A DNA stretch of 64,000 bases from Algicoccus sp048820935 (GTDB lineage Bacteria; Pseudomonadota; Gammaproteobacteria; Burkholderiales; Burkholderiaceae_B), in NCBI RefSeq assembly GCF_048820935.1, contig NZ_JBMERD010000004.1, positions 124,001 to 188,000 of the forward strand, read 5' to 3'. The translations under genes were made by a program, and so were the position numbers. Of this stretch, positions 54,656 through 63,670 are shown piece after piece (within the stretch, counting starts at the first letter, position 1; every line of letters starts with the position of its first letter). The notes beneath the pieces were generated by a model. That model was not told the origin of the DNA and searched no databases. It worked only from the letters and a program-made list of their open reading frames with translations.

Positions 54656-54913
54656 TTAGCCTCCCGTTACGGGTCTGAAAAACGCGATCTCAGCCTTATC
54701 AGGAATAGCGCTACTCATTTGCGCCATCTCTTGATTGACCGCTACTTGGAGTGGGTATTGGCTGGAGAAGGCTTGTGACCAAGGTTCACCTTGAGCAGTG
54801 AGTTGATCGATGAGGTCTTGCACGGTCACTGTGTCAGCAGATAACTCGAGCGTTTCGTCTGATCGACCGAGTTGCTCACGCAGTTCCCCAAAAAAAAGAA
54901 TTGTAATTGTCAT
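54656..54913 (-). CDS. moaD: molybdopterin synthase, small (sulfur carrier) subunit
   Basis: 85 residues, a ubiquitin-like fold ending in the required Gly-Gly (RPVTGG), whose C-terminus carries the thiocarboxylate sulfur. ITILFFGELREQLG is the normal N-terminus. The start overlaps the moeA stop by 4 bases. Confidence 0.96.
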   Translation of the reverse strand: MTITILFFGELREQLGRSDETLELSADTVTVQDLIDQLTAQGEPWSQAFSSQYPLQVAVNQEMAQMSSAIPDKAEIAFFRPVTGG

Positions 54914-56157
54914 GATGAAAGGGCAATTAAATCAGCCATTGGTAAGTAGGCAACCGTGTCGCCCGCTGAGAAACAGTGCCCGGCTGGAATGTCGACTAAA
55001 CCATCAGCCCAAGCCACACTGCTCATCACGCCTGAGCTTTGGTTGGGCCAGCGTTCCAAGACCACAACGCCCGGACTGACAGTACGGCGCCGCACACGGA
55101 TAAATTCACGGCGCGAGTCTGCTCTGGGCCAATCAAAACCGGCAATCATGGGTTGATGGGCGAGCGGTTGGGCTGCTTGACCTAGACGTGCACGTAAAAA
55201 CGGCAAACCCATTAACAAAAATGTGACATAGGCACTGACTGGATTGCCGGGCAGGCCTAGGATGTCGGTGTCATGGACTTTGCCATAGGCCAGAGGCTTG
55301 CCAGGTTTCATGCCAATTTGCCATAGATCAATCTGACCCATAGACTCCACGGCTGCGCGCACATGGTCTTCTTCACCGACAGATACGCCACCGCACGTAA
55401 TGATTACGTCGGCTTCATGGCTTGCAGCTTGCAGCGCACGCTGTGTGCTGATGGCCGTATCGGGCACAATGCCCGGGTCCAAGACCTCGCAGCCTAATTG
55501 TGTGAGGAGTGTTTGCAACCAATAACGGTTGCTATTGTAGATTTGACCATTGCCCAGTGGTTGACCGGGTTCAACCAGCTCATCGCCTGTTAGTAACAGT
55601 GCGATTTTTAATGGGCGGGCAACGACCAATTCGGTAATGCCGACAGACGCAGCCAGAGCAAGATGGGCGGGGTGTATTAACGTACCCGCAGCCAGTATCT
55701 CACTCTCTTGAGAAATGTCTTCCCCACGTTTGCGTATGAAGTCGCCTTGTGCACAAGTCACGTGGGTTTCAATTTCAGTTTCAGAAAGTACTTGCACGTT
55801 TTCTTGGGGGATAACGGCATAGGTTCCGCGCGGCACGGGAGCACCTGTAAAAATGCGGGCTGCTTGTCCGGGTTGTAGTGGCATGCCGCACATGCCGGCA
55901 GCGATGCGCTGCGTGACGGTCAAGCGCATTGGGCTGGCAGTCGCTTCTTCTGGACAAATGGCATAGCCGTCCATAGAGCTGTTATCAAAACCAGGGACGT
56001 TCATGGGCGATTGCACGGACTGCGCTAAAACGCGATTAACCGCCTGCAGTAGAGGAACGGTTTCAGTTTGTGTGATCGGTCGGGCATGCGCCATCAGGCG
56101 TTGTCGAGCCTCATCAAAATCTAAAAGAGGGCGGCGTGGCTTATCTGTATTGGACAT
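54910..56157 (-). CDS. moeA: molybdopterin molybdenumtransferase
   Basis: Inserts molybdate into adenylylated molybdopterin. About 415 residues with DNSSMDGYA, IPQENV, the MPT-binding domain GDELVEPGQPLGNGQIYNSNRY, ITCGGVSVGEEDHV, and GLPGNPVSAYVTF, plus the C-terminal beta domain. The ATG at 56157 (GAGTGAT upstream) is chosen; the open frame continues back into moaA but gives a non-family leader. Confidence 0.95.
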   Translation of the reverse strand: MSNTDKPRRPLLDFDEARQRLMAHARPITQTETVPLLQAVNRVLAQSVQSPMNVPGFDNSSMDGYAICPEEATASPMRLTVTQRIAAGMCGMPLQPGQAARIFTGAPVPRGTYAVIPQENVQVLSETEIETHVTCAQGDFIRKRGEDISQESEILAAGTLIHPAHLALAASVGITELVVARPLKIALLLTGDELVEPGQPLGNGQIYNSNRYWLQTLLTQLGCEVLDPGIVPDTAISTQRALQAASHEADVIITCGGVSVGEEDHVRAAVESMGQIDLWQIGMKPGKPLAYGKVHDTDILGLPGNPVSAYVTFLLMGLPFLRARLGQAAQPLAHQPMIAGFDWPRADSRREFIRVRRRTVSPGVVVLERWPNQSSGVMSSVAWADGLVDIPAGHCFSAGDTVAYLPMADLIALSS

Positions 56158-56176
56158 ATCACTCGGTCGTGAAGAA

Positions 56177-57160
56177 TTAGCCCCCGGTTTGGGACATGAA
56201 ACGGACAATTTTTTCCGGGGTTTGTAAGAAGTCATGTTGCCAAGGCTTTTGTTCGATACCTTGACGCAGTGCGTCAAGAATCGGTCTATCATCATCGGGA
56301 TGCTGTCTTAAGAGATCTCGCATTTCAATTCGAGCCTCTTGACCCAAGCACAGGTAAATGGTGCCATCGACGGATAAACGGACGCGATTACAGGTCTCAC
56401 AGAAATGGTCACTAATTGGTGTGATGAAACCAATCTGTGTTTTGCCATCTGGTGTTTGCCAGTAGCGAGCAGGACCGCCACCTAGTGGAATCATGACGGG
56501 GATGAGTCCGTGCTCTTCGCGTAGTTTGGCCATCACGGGTTGCAGTGACACAGTGCCTGTTTTACGACCGGTATCCCCAATGGGCATGGTTTCAATCATG
56601 CGTAGCGTTAAACCGCGCTCTCGACAGAAGTTGAACATGTCTTCAACTTCCATGTCGTTGACGCCTGGCATCAAAACCATGTTGATTTTGACGGGTCGCA
56701 GATCGGCTTCTAGAGCTGCATCAATGCCTGCGAGAATTTGTGGCAAGACATCACGGCCGCAGATTTTCGCGATTTTTTCGCGATCAAGACTATCGAGACT
56801 GATATTGACGCGGGCAAGTCCGGCTTCCTTTAAGGCTTTCGCAAAGCGGGGAAGTCGCACCGCATTGGTGGAGACGGACACATCCGGGATATTGGCTTCA
56901 TCACGCAAACGAGCCACTAGATCGGGTAGGTTTTTTCGCAGTAATGGCTCACCACCTGTTAAGCGAATGCGGCGAGTACCGTGCGCCGACAAGATGCTTG
57001 CCAAGCGAACGATTTCATCAAAATGCAGCCAGCCAGCGGGTTCGCGGTAATCCTTAAACCCCACGGGCATACAGTAGGCGCAACGCAAATCACAGCGGTC
57101 TGTGACGCTGATGCGCACATACTCAATTTTGCGACCATAACTGTCAGTTAACTGATTCAA
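56177..57160 (-). CDS. moaA: GTP 3',8-cyclase
   Basis: A radical-SAM enzyme starting molybdenum cofactor synthesis from GTP. 327 residues with the first cluster motif CDLRCAYC, the GGEPLLR block, the C-terminal cluster FCETCNRVRLS ... CL, and the C-terminal Gly-Gly needed for activity (SQTGG). First gene of the moa operon. The 111-base leader was not seen to contain a clear Moco riboswitch. Confidence 0.97.
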   Translation of the reverse strand: MNQLTDSYGRKIEYVRISVTDRCDLRCAYCMPVGFKDYREPAGWLHFDEIVRLASILSAHGTRRIRLTGGEPLLRKNLPDLVARLRDEANIPDVSVSTNAVRLPRFAKALKEAGLARVNISLDSLDREKIAKICGRDVLPQILAGIDAALEADLRPVKINMVLMPGVNDMEVEDMFNFCRERGLTLRMIETMPIGDTGRKTGTVSLQPVMAKLREEHGLIPVMIPLGGGPARYWQTPDGKTQIGFITPISDHFCETCNRVRLSVDGTIYLCLGQEARIEMRDLLRQHPDDDRPILDALRQGIEQKPWQHDFLQTPEKIVRFMSQTGG

Positions 57161-57271
57161 AACTCAATCCTTTGCAGTAAGTGCAGAGCCTGAAGGTAGA
57201 AAAAACAATCTTTCACTTATAAGCATACCGTTACCTAAGCGCTGACATGCCCTATACCCCTATGTTTGTCT

Positions 57272-57592
57272 CTAAATCTGTCCTTGTATTTCCATAGAAA
57301 GCAAATGAAAAGATAATGATTTTCCGTGCATATCCAGATTTAAAGCGTCGTTGACACCCCCTTGCAAGACGTCATCAATCACAAAGTTCATGGCTTGTAA
57401 ATTCGGAAGCAGATAACGCGTGACCTGACTAGGTGAGCGAAACGCAAAATGTGCTTTGACGCGGGCTTCGGTGACCTCACGAACTAAGCGTTCGTAATCT
57501 TGCGGTTGGTACGCGATAACACTGATATTGATGCGGTTGCCTTTGTCACCGGTTCTTGCATGCGCCAGATCGTAGAGTCGAGTTGATTGCAT
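57272..57592 (-). CDS. AtuA-like C-terminal (ferredoxin-fold) protein
   Basis: 106 residues matching the small domain usually joined to, or following, DUF1446/AtuA: LYDLAHARTGDKGNRINISVIAY and the later NFVIDDVLQGGVNDALNLD, with RYLLPNLQAMNF between. The ATG at 57592 has GAGG at proper spacing; a GTG at 57604 overlapping the previous stop is an alternative. Function uncertain, see the next gene. Confidence 0.8.
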   Translation of the reverse strand: MQSTRLYDLAHARTGDKGNRINISVIAYQPQDYERLVREVTEARVKAHFAFRSPSQVTRYLLPNLQAMNFVIDDVLQGGVNDALNLDMHGKSLSFHLLSMEIQGQI

Positions 57593-57600
57593 AAATGACC

Positions 57601-58968
57601 TCACAGAATCTCAAATGATTGGGGCAGCTGATCGCGTGAAAGCAAGCAGGAGACTAATGACAATCGCGGGCGCTTATGGACGCGTACACCACCGCCGCCG
57701 GCTGGGCCACAGGTCCAGAGTGCATTGACTTCACGCAATAAAGCATCGATCGCTGAAACATCGTCATGTTTGGCAGCCACACGTAAGCGCACATCTTGTG
57801 GTCCTGAGAACGGGGTCACGTTGGTAAGTTGGGCTTCCTTTTGACTTAAAAGCGTGCTGTCGTCATCATTAAAGAGGCTGCATACGCCAATCAGATCAAA
57901 TCGCAATGACAGTTGTGGAGACAGTCGTTTTGAGAGGGTGTCTCTAGCTAGCTGCGCGCGCGCCAGCGCATTAGGACCTGAATAAGAAATCTCGCCTTCA
58001 CCAAACCAGCCCCCATCAAAAAAAGCATTTACTTTCAGTGTGTTGGTGCGTGGGTGTCCGCGCACACCCGTTAATTGAACAATGTTGGGTGCGATTTCTG
58101 TGACCTGTGCTTGTGTAATATCCGCAACCACATCCGGGGTGATGTAAGCAGCCGGATCATGTACTTCATATAAAAGTTGCTCAATGACGGTTTGTCGATT
58201 CAAAAGACCACCCGTGTGATCGGCTTTGGTCAGAATGCAGGTGCCATCTTCAAAGATTTCTGCAATCGGAAAACCGATCTGATCCATGCCTGGAACGTCT
58301 TTATGGCCAGGGTCTGCAAAGTAACCACCCGTGACTTGGGAGCCACATTCAAGCAAATGACCAGCCATAGAGGCGCCGGCAAGCTTGTCCCAATCGTCTT
58401 CAGCCCAGCCGTAATGTGCCATGGCAGGACCCAGCACGAGGCTAGGATCGGCAACACGACCCGTCACGACGATTTGCGCTCCGGCAGAAATGGCTTGTGC
58501 AATGGCCTGTGCCCCTTGATAAACATTGGCGCATACAAAACGTTTGGATTGGAGTGAACCCCCGAGCGTTTGCGTGAGAAGTGACTGACCTTGCGCATCT
58601 GATAAGTCGTCACCTGTCACGACGGCAATCTTGGGTGGTGTTAAACCGAGCTCAAAAGCCAGTTCAAAAATTTTACGTGCTGCTGCTTGTGGATTGGCTG
58701 CCCCAAAGTTGCTCACAATAGTGATGTTGTGTTGCAGACATAAAGCCAGAATGGGTCGCAGCTCTAACTCGAGTAGCGGCTCATAACCTAGATTTGGGTT
58801 GTTTTGACGTGCCAGATGATTGATCGCCAATGTGCGTTCAGCGAGGTTTTCAAAGATGAGGGCTGCTGGACCACCGCGATGCACAAGGGTTTGTACGACA
58901 GGTAAAGCCGCATCAACCCTATCACCAGAAAACCCGGCACCACAGCCAATCAGAATAGAGTGCTTCAA
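57601..58968 (-). CDS. AtuA-like protein (DUF1446)
   Basis: About 455 residues beginning at a TTG with an excellent GGGAGG ribosome site; the frame goes on upstream but with no family-like residues. Family blocks: ILIGCGAGFSGDRVDAA, VSNFGAANPQAAARK, VTGRVADPSLVLGP, HLLECGSQVTGGYFADPG and TCGPAGGGGVRV. AtuA of Pseudomonas belongs to acyclic terpene degradation, but the biochemical role of the family is not settled. No other atu or liu genes lie nearby, so terpene use cannot be inferred. Confidence 0.85.
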   Translation of the reverse strand: MKHSILIGCGAGFSGDRVDAALPVVQTLVHRGGPAALIFENLAERTLAINHLARQNNPNLGYEPLLELELRPILALCLQHNITIVSNFGAANPQAAARKIFELAFELGLTPPKIAVVTGDDLSDAQGQSLLTQTLGGSLQSKRFVCANVYQGAQAIAQAISAGAQIVVTGRVADPSLVLGPAMAHYGWAEDDWDKLAGASMAGHLLECGSQVTGGYFADPGHKDVPGMDQIGFPIAEIFEDGTCILTKADHTGGLLNRQTVIEQLLYEVHDPAAYITPDVVADITQAQVTEIAPNIVQLTGVRGHPRTNTLKVNAFFDGGWFGEGEISYSGPNALARAQLARDTLSKRLSPQLSLRFDLIGVCSLFNDDDSTLLSQKEAQLTNVTPFSGPQDVRLRVAAKHDDVSAIDALLREVNALWTCGPAGGGGVRVHKRPRLSLVSCLLSRDQLPQSFEIL

Positions 58969-59049
58969 TGGAACGGCCTCCCTTGGGTGGGTGTGCTTAG
59001 TTGACTTACATCGGAATCGGCAAGCTTTTTGTATATGTTTTGTGGATTT

Positions 59050-59076
59050 TACAAAAAGACACACCGCAGTGTGTCT
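59050..59076 (-). terminator. terminator of the small membrane protein gene
   Basis: AGACACAC (59057-59064) and GTGTGTCT (59069-59076) form a perfect 8-bp stem with a 4-base loop; read on the minus strand it is followed by a T run (59052-59056). Confidence 0.85.
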
Positions 59077-59124
59077 CAATGTAACGCTCATCCTGACGTC
59101 TGTAAATTATCCAAAGGGCGTAGT

Positions 59125-59454
59125 TCAGTCAGTTTTAGGGTCAGGGTCGGGTTGTTTCATACGGCGTTTACCACGCACCAAGGGTCCCAGTTCAAAAGCT
59201 AAGACGAGTAAGACGTAAATGCCGACTGCACCCCAAAAGCCGTAATGTAGATACGAAATGGATAAGAACATGGCCATGACGGCAAGGAGCAACACGCTTT
59301 TAAGCGTACCACCGACGATGAAACAGTAAATGAAATAGGCCAGCATGGCCAGAATCCACCAACCACTACTGTTGTAGGACTGCAGAGTCAGGAAAGTGAC
59401 AAAGGCCACTTCCAGACTGCCAATGATCAGACTGATTAGATAAATTTTGTTCAT
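59125..59454 (-). CDS. small integral membrane protein, function unknown
   Basis: 109 residues from MNKIYLISLI, with three to four hydrophobic helices covering about residues 3-95 and a basic, Pro/Asp-rich tail (GKRRMKQPDPDPKTD). A longer start at 59529 would add 25 residues. No family recognised. The strong terminator after it supports a real gene. Confidence 0.6.
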   Translation of the reverse strand: MNKIYLISLIIGSLEVAFVTFLTLQSYNSSGWWILAMLAYFIYCFIVGGTLKSVLLLAVMAMFLSISYLHYGFWGAVGIYVLLVLAFELGPLVRGKRRMKQPDPDPKTD

Positions 59455-59586
59455 TAATTTGAATGGAGGCCGAATGAAAAACACACCTGCGCCCTTAAGG
59501 CGATCAGGTGTGAGTGTAACGTGAGACATCGGTCTCGTAAGGTCACTGCAAAGAAACCGATCATTGGTTTCTTAATGCATCGGAAG

Positions 59587-59817
59587 TTACTTGCGCCAGT
59601 AATTGTTCGCAGCAGCAACCGTTTGAAAGTTGATGGCAATCACCTGTGAAGCGGCAGTGAGTGTGTTGGCATCGTTTGCGTAAACGGGGCGCAACTTATG
59701 CAGAACTTCAGGGTCAGGTTGTGTGTATTTGACACCACGACGGCTCATCGTAATCGCGAGTTCAAAGCCTTCTTGTGGCGTGTCAGTGATCAATGAGGTT
59801 AACCATGTGTCAGCCAT
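59587..59817 (-). CDS. hexameric tyrosine-coordinated haem protein (HTHP)
   Basis: 76 residues. It follows the HTHP family along its whole length: TWLTSLITDTPQEGFELAI, SRRGVKYTQPDPEV, LRPVYANDANTLTAAS and the end NFQTVAAANNYWRK. The conserved Tyr of LRPVYANDA is the likely haem ligand. HTHP hexamers bind six haems and show peroxidase or catalase-like activity; the physiological role is unclear. Start at 59817 has AAAGGAG 7 bases upstream. Confidence 0.85.
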   Translation of the reverse strand: MADTWLTSLITDTPQEGFELAITMSRRGVKYTQPDPEVLHKLRPVYANDANTLTAASQVIAINFQTVAAANNYWRK

Positions 59818-60047
59818 GCCAGTCTCCTTTAAAGGTGCTGATAACTTGATCATAAGCGATGCTGAGCAATTAGTAACTAAATAACAGTATCGGCTAAACG
59901 GTCATTCTAGTTATTTGAATTCAGTTGCTATGCTGGATAAATGGTTTGAGATATGGTGGAAGGTGTTGCAATTTGGCTAAGATTTGTTTGTGGTGATGTT
60001 CGGTTGTTCCGAGTCGCATAAAAAACGAACGGGCAGAAGGAGTGGAG

Positions 60048-60251
60048 ATGGGGTTTCTTTTGTATGTGTTAATTAGCGGTGGTGTGGGGTTTGCGATCGG
60101 TGCGGGTAAGGGTAGGCCAATTGCGGGAACCTTACTGGGTTTCTTCTTGTTTATTCTGGGCTGGATTATTATCGCGCTTTTACCCAAAACCATTGAAAAA
60201 CAAGCTGAAGATCAAGCGAAGATTCGAGCGATATTGGACACAAGGTCATAG
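60048..60251 (+). CDS. small membrane protein with a basic/acidic tail
   Basis: 67 residues: two hydrophobic helices (about 1-20 and 25-46), a Gly-rich turn (IGAGKGRPIAG) and a charged tail (EKQAEDQAKIRAIL). The ATG at 60048 has AAGGAG six bases upstream, which supports real translation. No family named. Confidence 0.6.
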   Translation: MGFLLYVLISGGVGFAIGAGKGRPIAGTLLGFFLFILGWIIIALLPKTIEKQAEDQAKIRAILDTRS

Positions 60252-60482
60252 CTATTCGGCAGATATGTTCTTTTTTAAGCACTTAAACGTTACTGGTTTG
60301 CGTTTTGTTTTGTTGACCAGTGTTGATCGAGGTGCAAGTAATGTGAGTCTGACGTTAGGTTTCGAATGTTTATCGATTATCGGTCTTTGACATCCCTAAT
60401 CGAGGATACAGTCAATCGCTTCCGATGGTACGTTGCTCAATGCACTACAATTCATTGAATCATGAAGTAGAGCGTAGCAGTT

Positions 60483-61193
60483 ATGGACGAAGCAACAAAA
60501 ACTAATATAGTACGTGGTCCGGGTTTTGCGGATCTCTATTTGCGAGGCAAAGTGATTGATATTGGCTGCGGTCGTGATCCAGTTTGCTCATGGGCCGAAC
60601 CGTTTGATCTTGAGCATGGTGATGCGGGTCAGATCGATATGCTGCGTGAGATTGAAGCCTACGATGCAGTCCATAGTAGTCATTGCTTAGAACACATGCC
60701 GGATCCTGCTGATGCGTTGGTCCGCTGGTGGCGCTTGGTTAAACCTGGCGGTTATTTGATTATTGTGGTTCCCGATGAAGATCTGTACGAACAGGGTTTT
60801 TTTCCGAGTCGTTTCAACGATGATCACAAGGCGACTTTTCGAATGGGTGGGCAAACTAGTTGGTCGCCCGTCTCCCACGACATTGTTGCGTTAATTAGTT
60901 CTCTTGAGGGAGCTGAAATCATTGATGCACGCATACAAGATCAACACTACGATTGGAGCTTGCGTCATCATCCATACCAAGCTGCGGAGAATAAACCTTG
61001 GCAACGATATAAGCGCCGTCGTAAATTGTTGCGCATTTTGGCGAAACCACTTGGTCGAGCTAAACGTGATGCGCTCACTCGGGAGTTTGAGGATCGTTGG
61101 TTCCGAGAACACGGTATTCCGGTTGATCAGACAGCTCGCGAAGCGTTGGCCCAGATTCAGGTTATTGCACGCAAGATCAAGACTGGAAGCTGA
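60483..61193 (+). CDS. class I SAM-dependent methyltransferase
   Basis: 236 residues. SAM-binding motif I is VIDIGCGRDP, followed by AVHSSHCLEHMPDPADAL and LVKPGGYLIIVVPDED, typical of Methyltransf_11-type enzymes. The C-terminal third is basic (RYKRRRKLLRILAKP). In other genomes such enzymes often accompany TPR-GT41 or sugar genes, which is only suggestive here as those are 7 kb away. Substrate unknown. Confidence 0.82.
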   Translation: MDEATKTNIVRGPGFADLYLRGKVIDIGCGRDPVCSWAEPFDLEHGDAGQIDMLREIEAYDAVHSSHCLEHMPDPADALVRWWRLVKPGGYLIIVVPDEDLYEQGFFPSRFNDDHKATFRMGGQTSWSPVSHDIVALISSLEGAEIIDARIQDQHYDWSLRHHPYQAAENKPWQRYKRRRKLLRILAKPLGRAKRDALTREFEDRWFREHGIPVDQTAREALAQIQVIARKIKTGS

Positions 61194-61288
61194 TGTCCTC
61201 TCTCTTTATTAGTCAACAATAGGCGTACTACTTAGGGCGAGGGCTTAATAGGGGATGCTTGGCTATGTAGTCCTACACATAGAAACAA

Positions 61289-61323
61289 CAAAAAATCCCG
61301 CAATGCGTTTGAATATGCGGGCT
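61289..61323 (-). terminator. terminator of tRNA-Ser(UGA)
   Basis: On the minus strand AGCCCGCA pairs with TGCGGGA (CCCGCA/TGCGGG stem) and is followed by six T. Confidence 0.75.
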
Positions 61324-61356
61324 TCTATACGTTTGGCTTTGTTGTATGCACATAAG

Positions 61357-61446
61357 TGGCGGTGGGTCAGGGATTCGAACCCTGGAAGGAGTCACCCCCT
61401 TGCTAGTTTTCAAGACTAGTGCCTTCAACCACTCGGCCAACCCACC
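61357..61446 (-). tRNA. tRNA-Ser (anticodon UGA)
   Basis: On the minus strand: acceptor GGTGGGT/ACCCACC, G discriminator, encoded CCA, anticodon arm CTAGT-CTTGAAA-ACTAG with anticodon TGA, a long variable arm and T loop GGTTCGAATCC. Decodes UCA and related serine codons. Confidence 0.96.
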
Positions 61447-61599
61447 GTGATACAGATCTGTCTTTGAATAAAAGACAGTTGTTGTTTGATACAACAATCT
61501 AACAGGTTGCAGATTCTAACACCAATATGCCAGAAAAGTACACCTCAGTCGTGATAGGTTGCATAATGAATGTTTGGTCATGAATTGTTGGGAGAAAAT

Positions 61600-62577
61600 A
61601 TGCGAGCCATTGAAATCGTAGAGCCAGGTGGCCCAGAAGTCCTGCAAATTACTGAGCGTCCAATGCCAGTTGCGGGTCCGGGTGAATTGTTGATTAAGGT
61701 TCATGCGGCGGGTATTAACCGTCCTGACGTCTTTCAGCGCCAAGGTAATTATGCGCCGCCACCAGGGGCAACCGATATTCCTGGGCTGGAAATTGCTGGT
61801 GAGGTGGTCTCAGGTGATTTGGCCAATTCGCCTTTCAAAGAAGGCGATCAGATTTGTGCGTTGGTGGCTGGTGGCGGTTATGCAGAGTATTGTGTTGCAC
61901 CGATTGAGCAATGTTTGCCCATACCCAAAGGTTTGTCCATGATTCAGGCAGCTGGTTTGCCAGAGACATATTTCACCGTTTGGTCTAATGTGTTTGACCG
62001 AGGTGCTTTGGCTGAAGGTGAGCGTTTGTTAGTGCACGGTGGCGCTAGTGGTATCGGTACAACAGCAATTCAAATTGCGACTGCGCTGGGCCATGAGGTT
62101 TATGCCACAGTGGGTAGCGATGAGCGGGTTGCCGCCGTGGAGAATCTTGGTGCAGTCAAAGGGATCAACTACAAAACACAAGATTTTGTGGAGGAAATTA
62201 AAACTGCCACAGATGGCAAGCGTGTCAATGTGATCCTGGATATGGTGGCTGGCGACTACATTGCTCGGGATGTGAAATGTCTGGCCGACGATGGTCGGAT
62301 TGTGATTATTGCAACACTCGGTGGTAGCCGTGCTTCGTTTAATTCCAATGAGTTGATGCGTCGTCGTCTGACGATTACAGGTTCGACCTTACGTCCACGT
62401 CCTGTTTCGTTTAAGGCAGCGATCGCAAAACAGTTGCAAGAGCGTGTTTGGCCCTTACTTGAGGCAGGCAAAATCGAGCCAATTATTCACGCAACCATGC
62501 CTTTAGCCGATGCGTCCGCAGGGCACGCCATGATGGAAGCAGGTGAGCAGATCGGTAAGATCATTCTAGTTGTCTGA
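61600..62577 (+). CDS. NAD(P)H quinone oxidoreductase (zeta-crystallin/PIG3 type)
   Basis: 325 residues of the zinc-independent MDR group: N-terminal AGINRPDVFQRQGNYAPPPGAT, nucleotide loop VHGGASGIGTTAIQIA and the end GKIILVV. GGGAG precedes the ATG at 61600. It lies before tpiA and secG, an arrangement common in Burkholderiales. A one-electron or two-electron quinone reductase role is by family only. Confidence 0.93.
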   Translation: MRAIEIVEPGGPEVLQITERPMPVAGPGELLIKVHAAGINRPDVFQRQGNYAPPPGATDIPGLEIAGEVVSGDLANSPFKEGDQICALVAGGGYAEYCVAPIEQCLPIPKGLSMIQAAGLPETYFTVWSNVFDRGALAEGERLLVHGGASGIGTTAIQIATALGHEVYATVGSDERVAAVENLGAVKGINYKTQDFVEEIKTATDGKRVNVILDMVAGDYIARDVKCLADDGRIVIIATLGGSRASFNSNELMRRRLTITGSTLRPRPVSFKAAIAKQLQERVWPLLEAGKIEPIIHATMPLADASAGHAMMEAGEQIGKIILVV

Positions 62578-62810
62578 TTTTTACAGAATGAAGCGTTACA
62601 ATGGGGAGTTGCGTCACGCATTCCCCATTGCATTGATCGTTATAGTTAGCTGTGGGTATTGACCGATTCGATTGTTGAACACACAAGATCGTGGGTCGCC
62701 CGACGCCGCTAGTTAGCGCACTCTCGCTTTCGATAGAAATATTTAAAAAGTTGGTGTCTTCAGATCATCATAGAAGAATGATCTCTAATACAACCTTATT
62801 GAATTTAGTC

Positions 62811-63602
62811 ATGACTACAAATACTTCAGTTGCATCGTCGCAGGAAACTCAATTTAGTAGCGCACCCACATCACGTGCGCGTCGATTAGTGATGGGCAAC
62901 TGGAAAATGAATGGTTCGCTGCAGACTAACCAAGCTCTGCTCGGTGAGCTGCGCGAGCTTTATGACAGAACATGCGGCAGTGATCTGGTTGTGTGCGTCC
63001 CTGCACCTTATCTGGCACAGACGCAACAGCTTTTAGATGGCACCCCGATCACCTGGGGCGGACAAGATGTCAGCGCACATGACAAAGGTGCGTATACGGG
63101 TGAAGTCAGTGCAGCGATGTTGTCAGAATTTGGTTCTCGCTGGGCTTTGGTGGGACACTCGGAACGTCGCACATTGCATGGTGAAACCGATCAGGTCGTG
63201 GCTGATAAAGCATTGGCCGCATTGCGTGGCGGTTTGACGCCAGTTGTGTGTGTCGGAGAATCATTGCAAGAGCGCGACCAGGGGCAAGTCGCCGAAGTCA
63301 TTGAGCGACAGTTAAAACCTGTGCTGGCGTTGGGTGATGAAGCGATTGCGCGTCTCGTGATTGCTTATGAGCCTGTCTGGGCGATTGGTACAGGCCGCAG
63401 TGCGACACCCGAACAAGCGCGTGAAGTTCATGCTTTAATCCGAAAGCTGGTCGGTGATGCTGGGAAAAATGTACCTTTGTTGTATGGCGGTAGCGTCAAG
63501 CCAGATAATGCAGGCGAATTGTTTGCCATGGACAACATTGATGGCGCCTTAGTTGGTGGCGCCTCTTTGGTTGCAACAGAATTTTACGCAATCGCAAACT
63601 GA
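62811..63602 (+). CDS. tpiA: triosephosphate isomerase
   Basis: Interconverts dihydroxyacetone phosphate and glyceraldehyde 3-phosphate. With the ATG at 62811 it has 263 residues; the core starts at LVMGNWKMNGS (catalytic Asn/Lys), with WALVGHSERR (His) and VIAYEPVWAIGTG (Glu base), then YGGSVKPDNA. About 15 residues precede the usual start. No clear ribosome site marks the start, and ATGs at 62778 or a GTG/ATG further up are alternatives. Confidence 0.96.
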   Translation: MTTNTSVASSQETQFSSAPTSRARRLVMGNWKMNGSLQTNQALLGELRELYDRTCGSDLVVCVPAPYLAQTQQLLDGTPITWGGQDVSAHDKGAYTGEVSAAMLSEFGSRWALVGHSERRTLHGETDQVVADKALAALRGGLTPVVCVGESLQERDQGQVAEVIERQLKPVLALGDEAIARLVIAYEPVWAIGTGRSATPEQAREVHALIRKLVGDAGKNVPLLYGGSVKPDNAGELFAMDNIDGALVGGASLVATEFYAIAN

Positions 63603-63670
63603 CTAGACAGCGTGCGGTTGCTTGAATATAGAAAGAGATAGAAATACACATTAGGAGCGAGTTACTCGTT

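Noticed and set aside
57161..57271. Molybdenum cofactor riboswitch before moaA
   Set aside because: The leader is only about 111 bases and I could not find the conserved stem arrangement; no claim made.
60079..60390. 103-residue ORF overlapping the small membrane protein gene
   Set aside because: Out of frame with the better-supported gene at 60048, which has AAGGAG; the amino-acid pattern is not protein-like.
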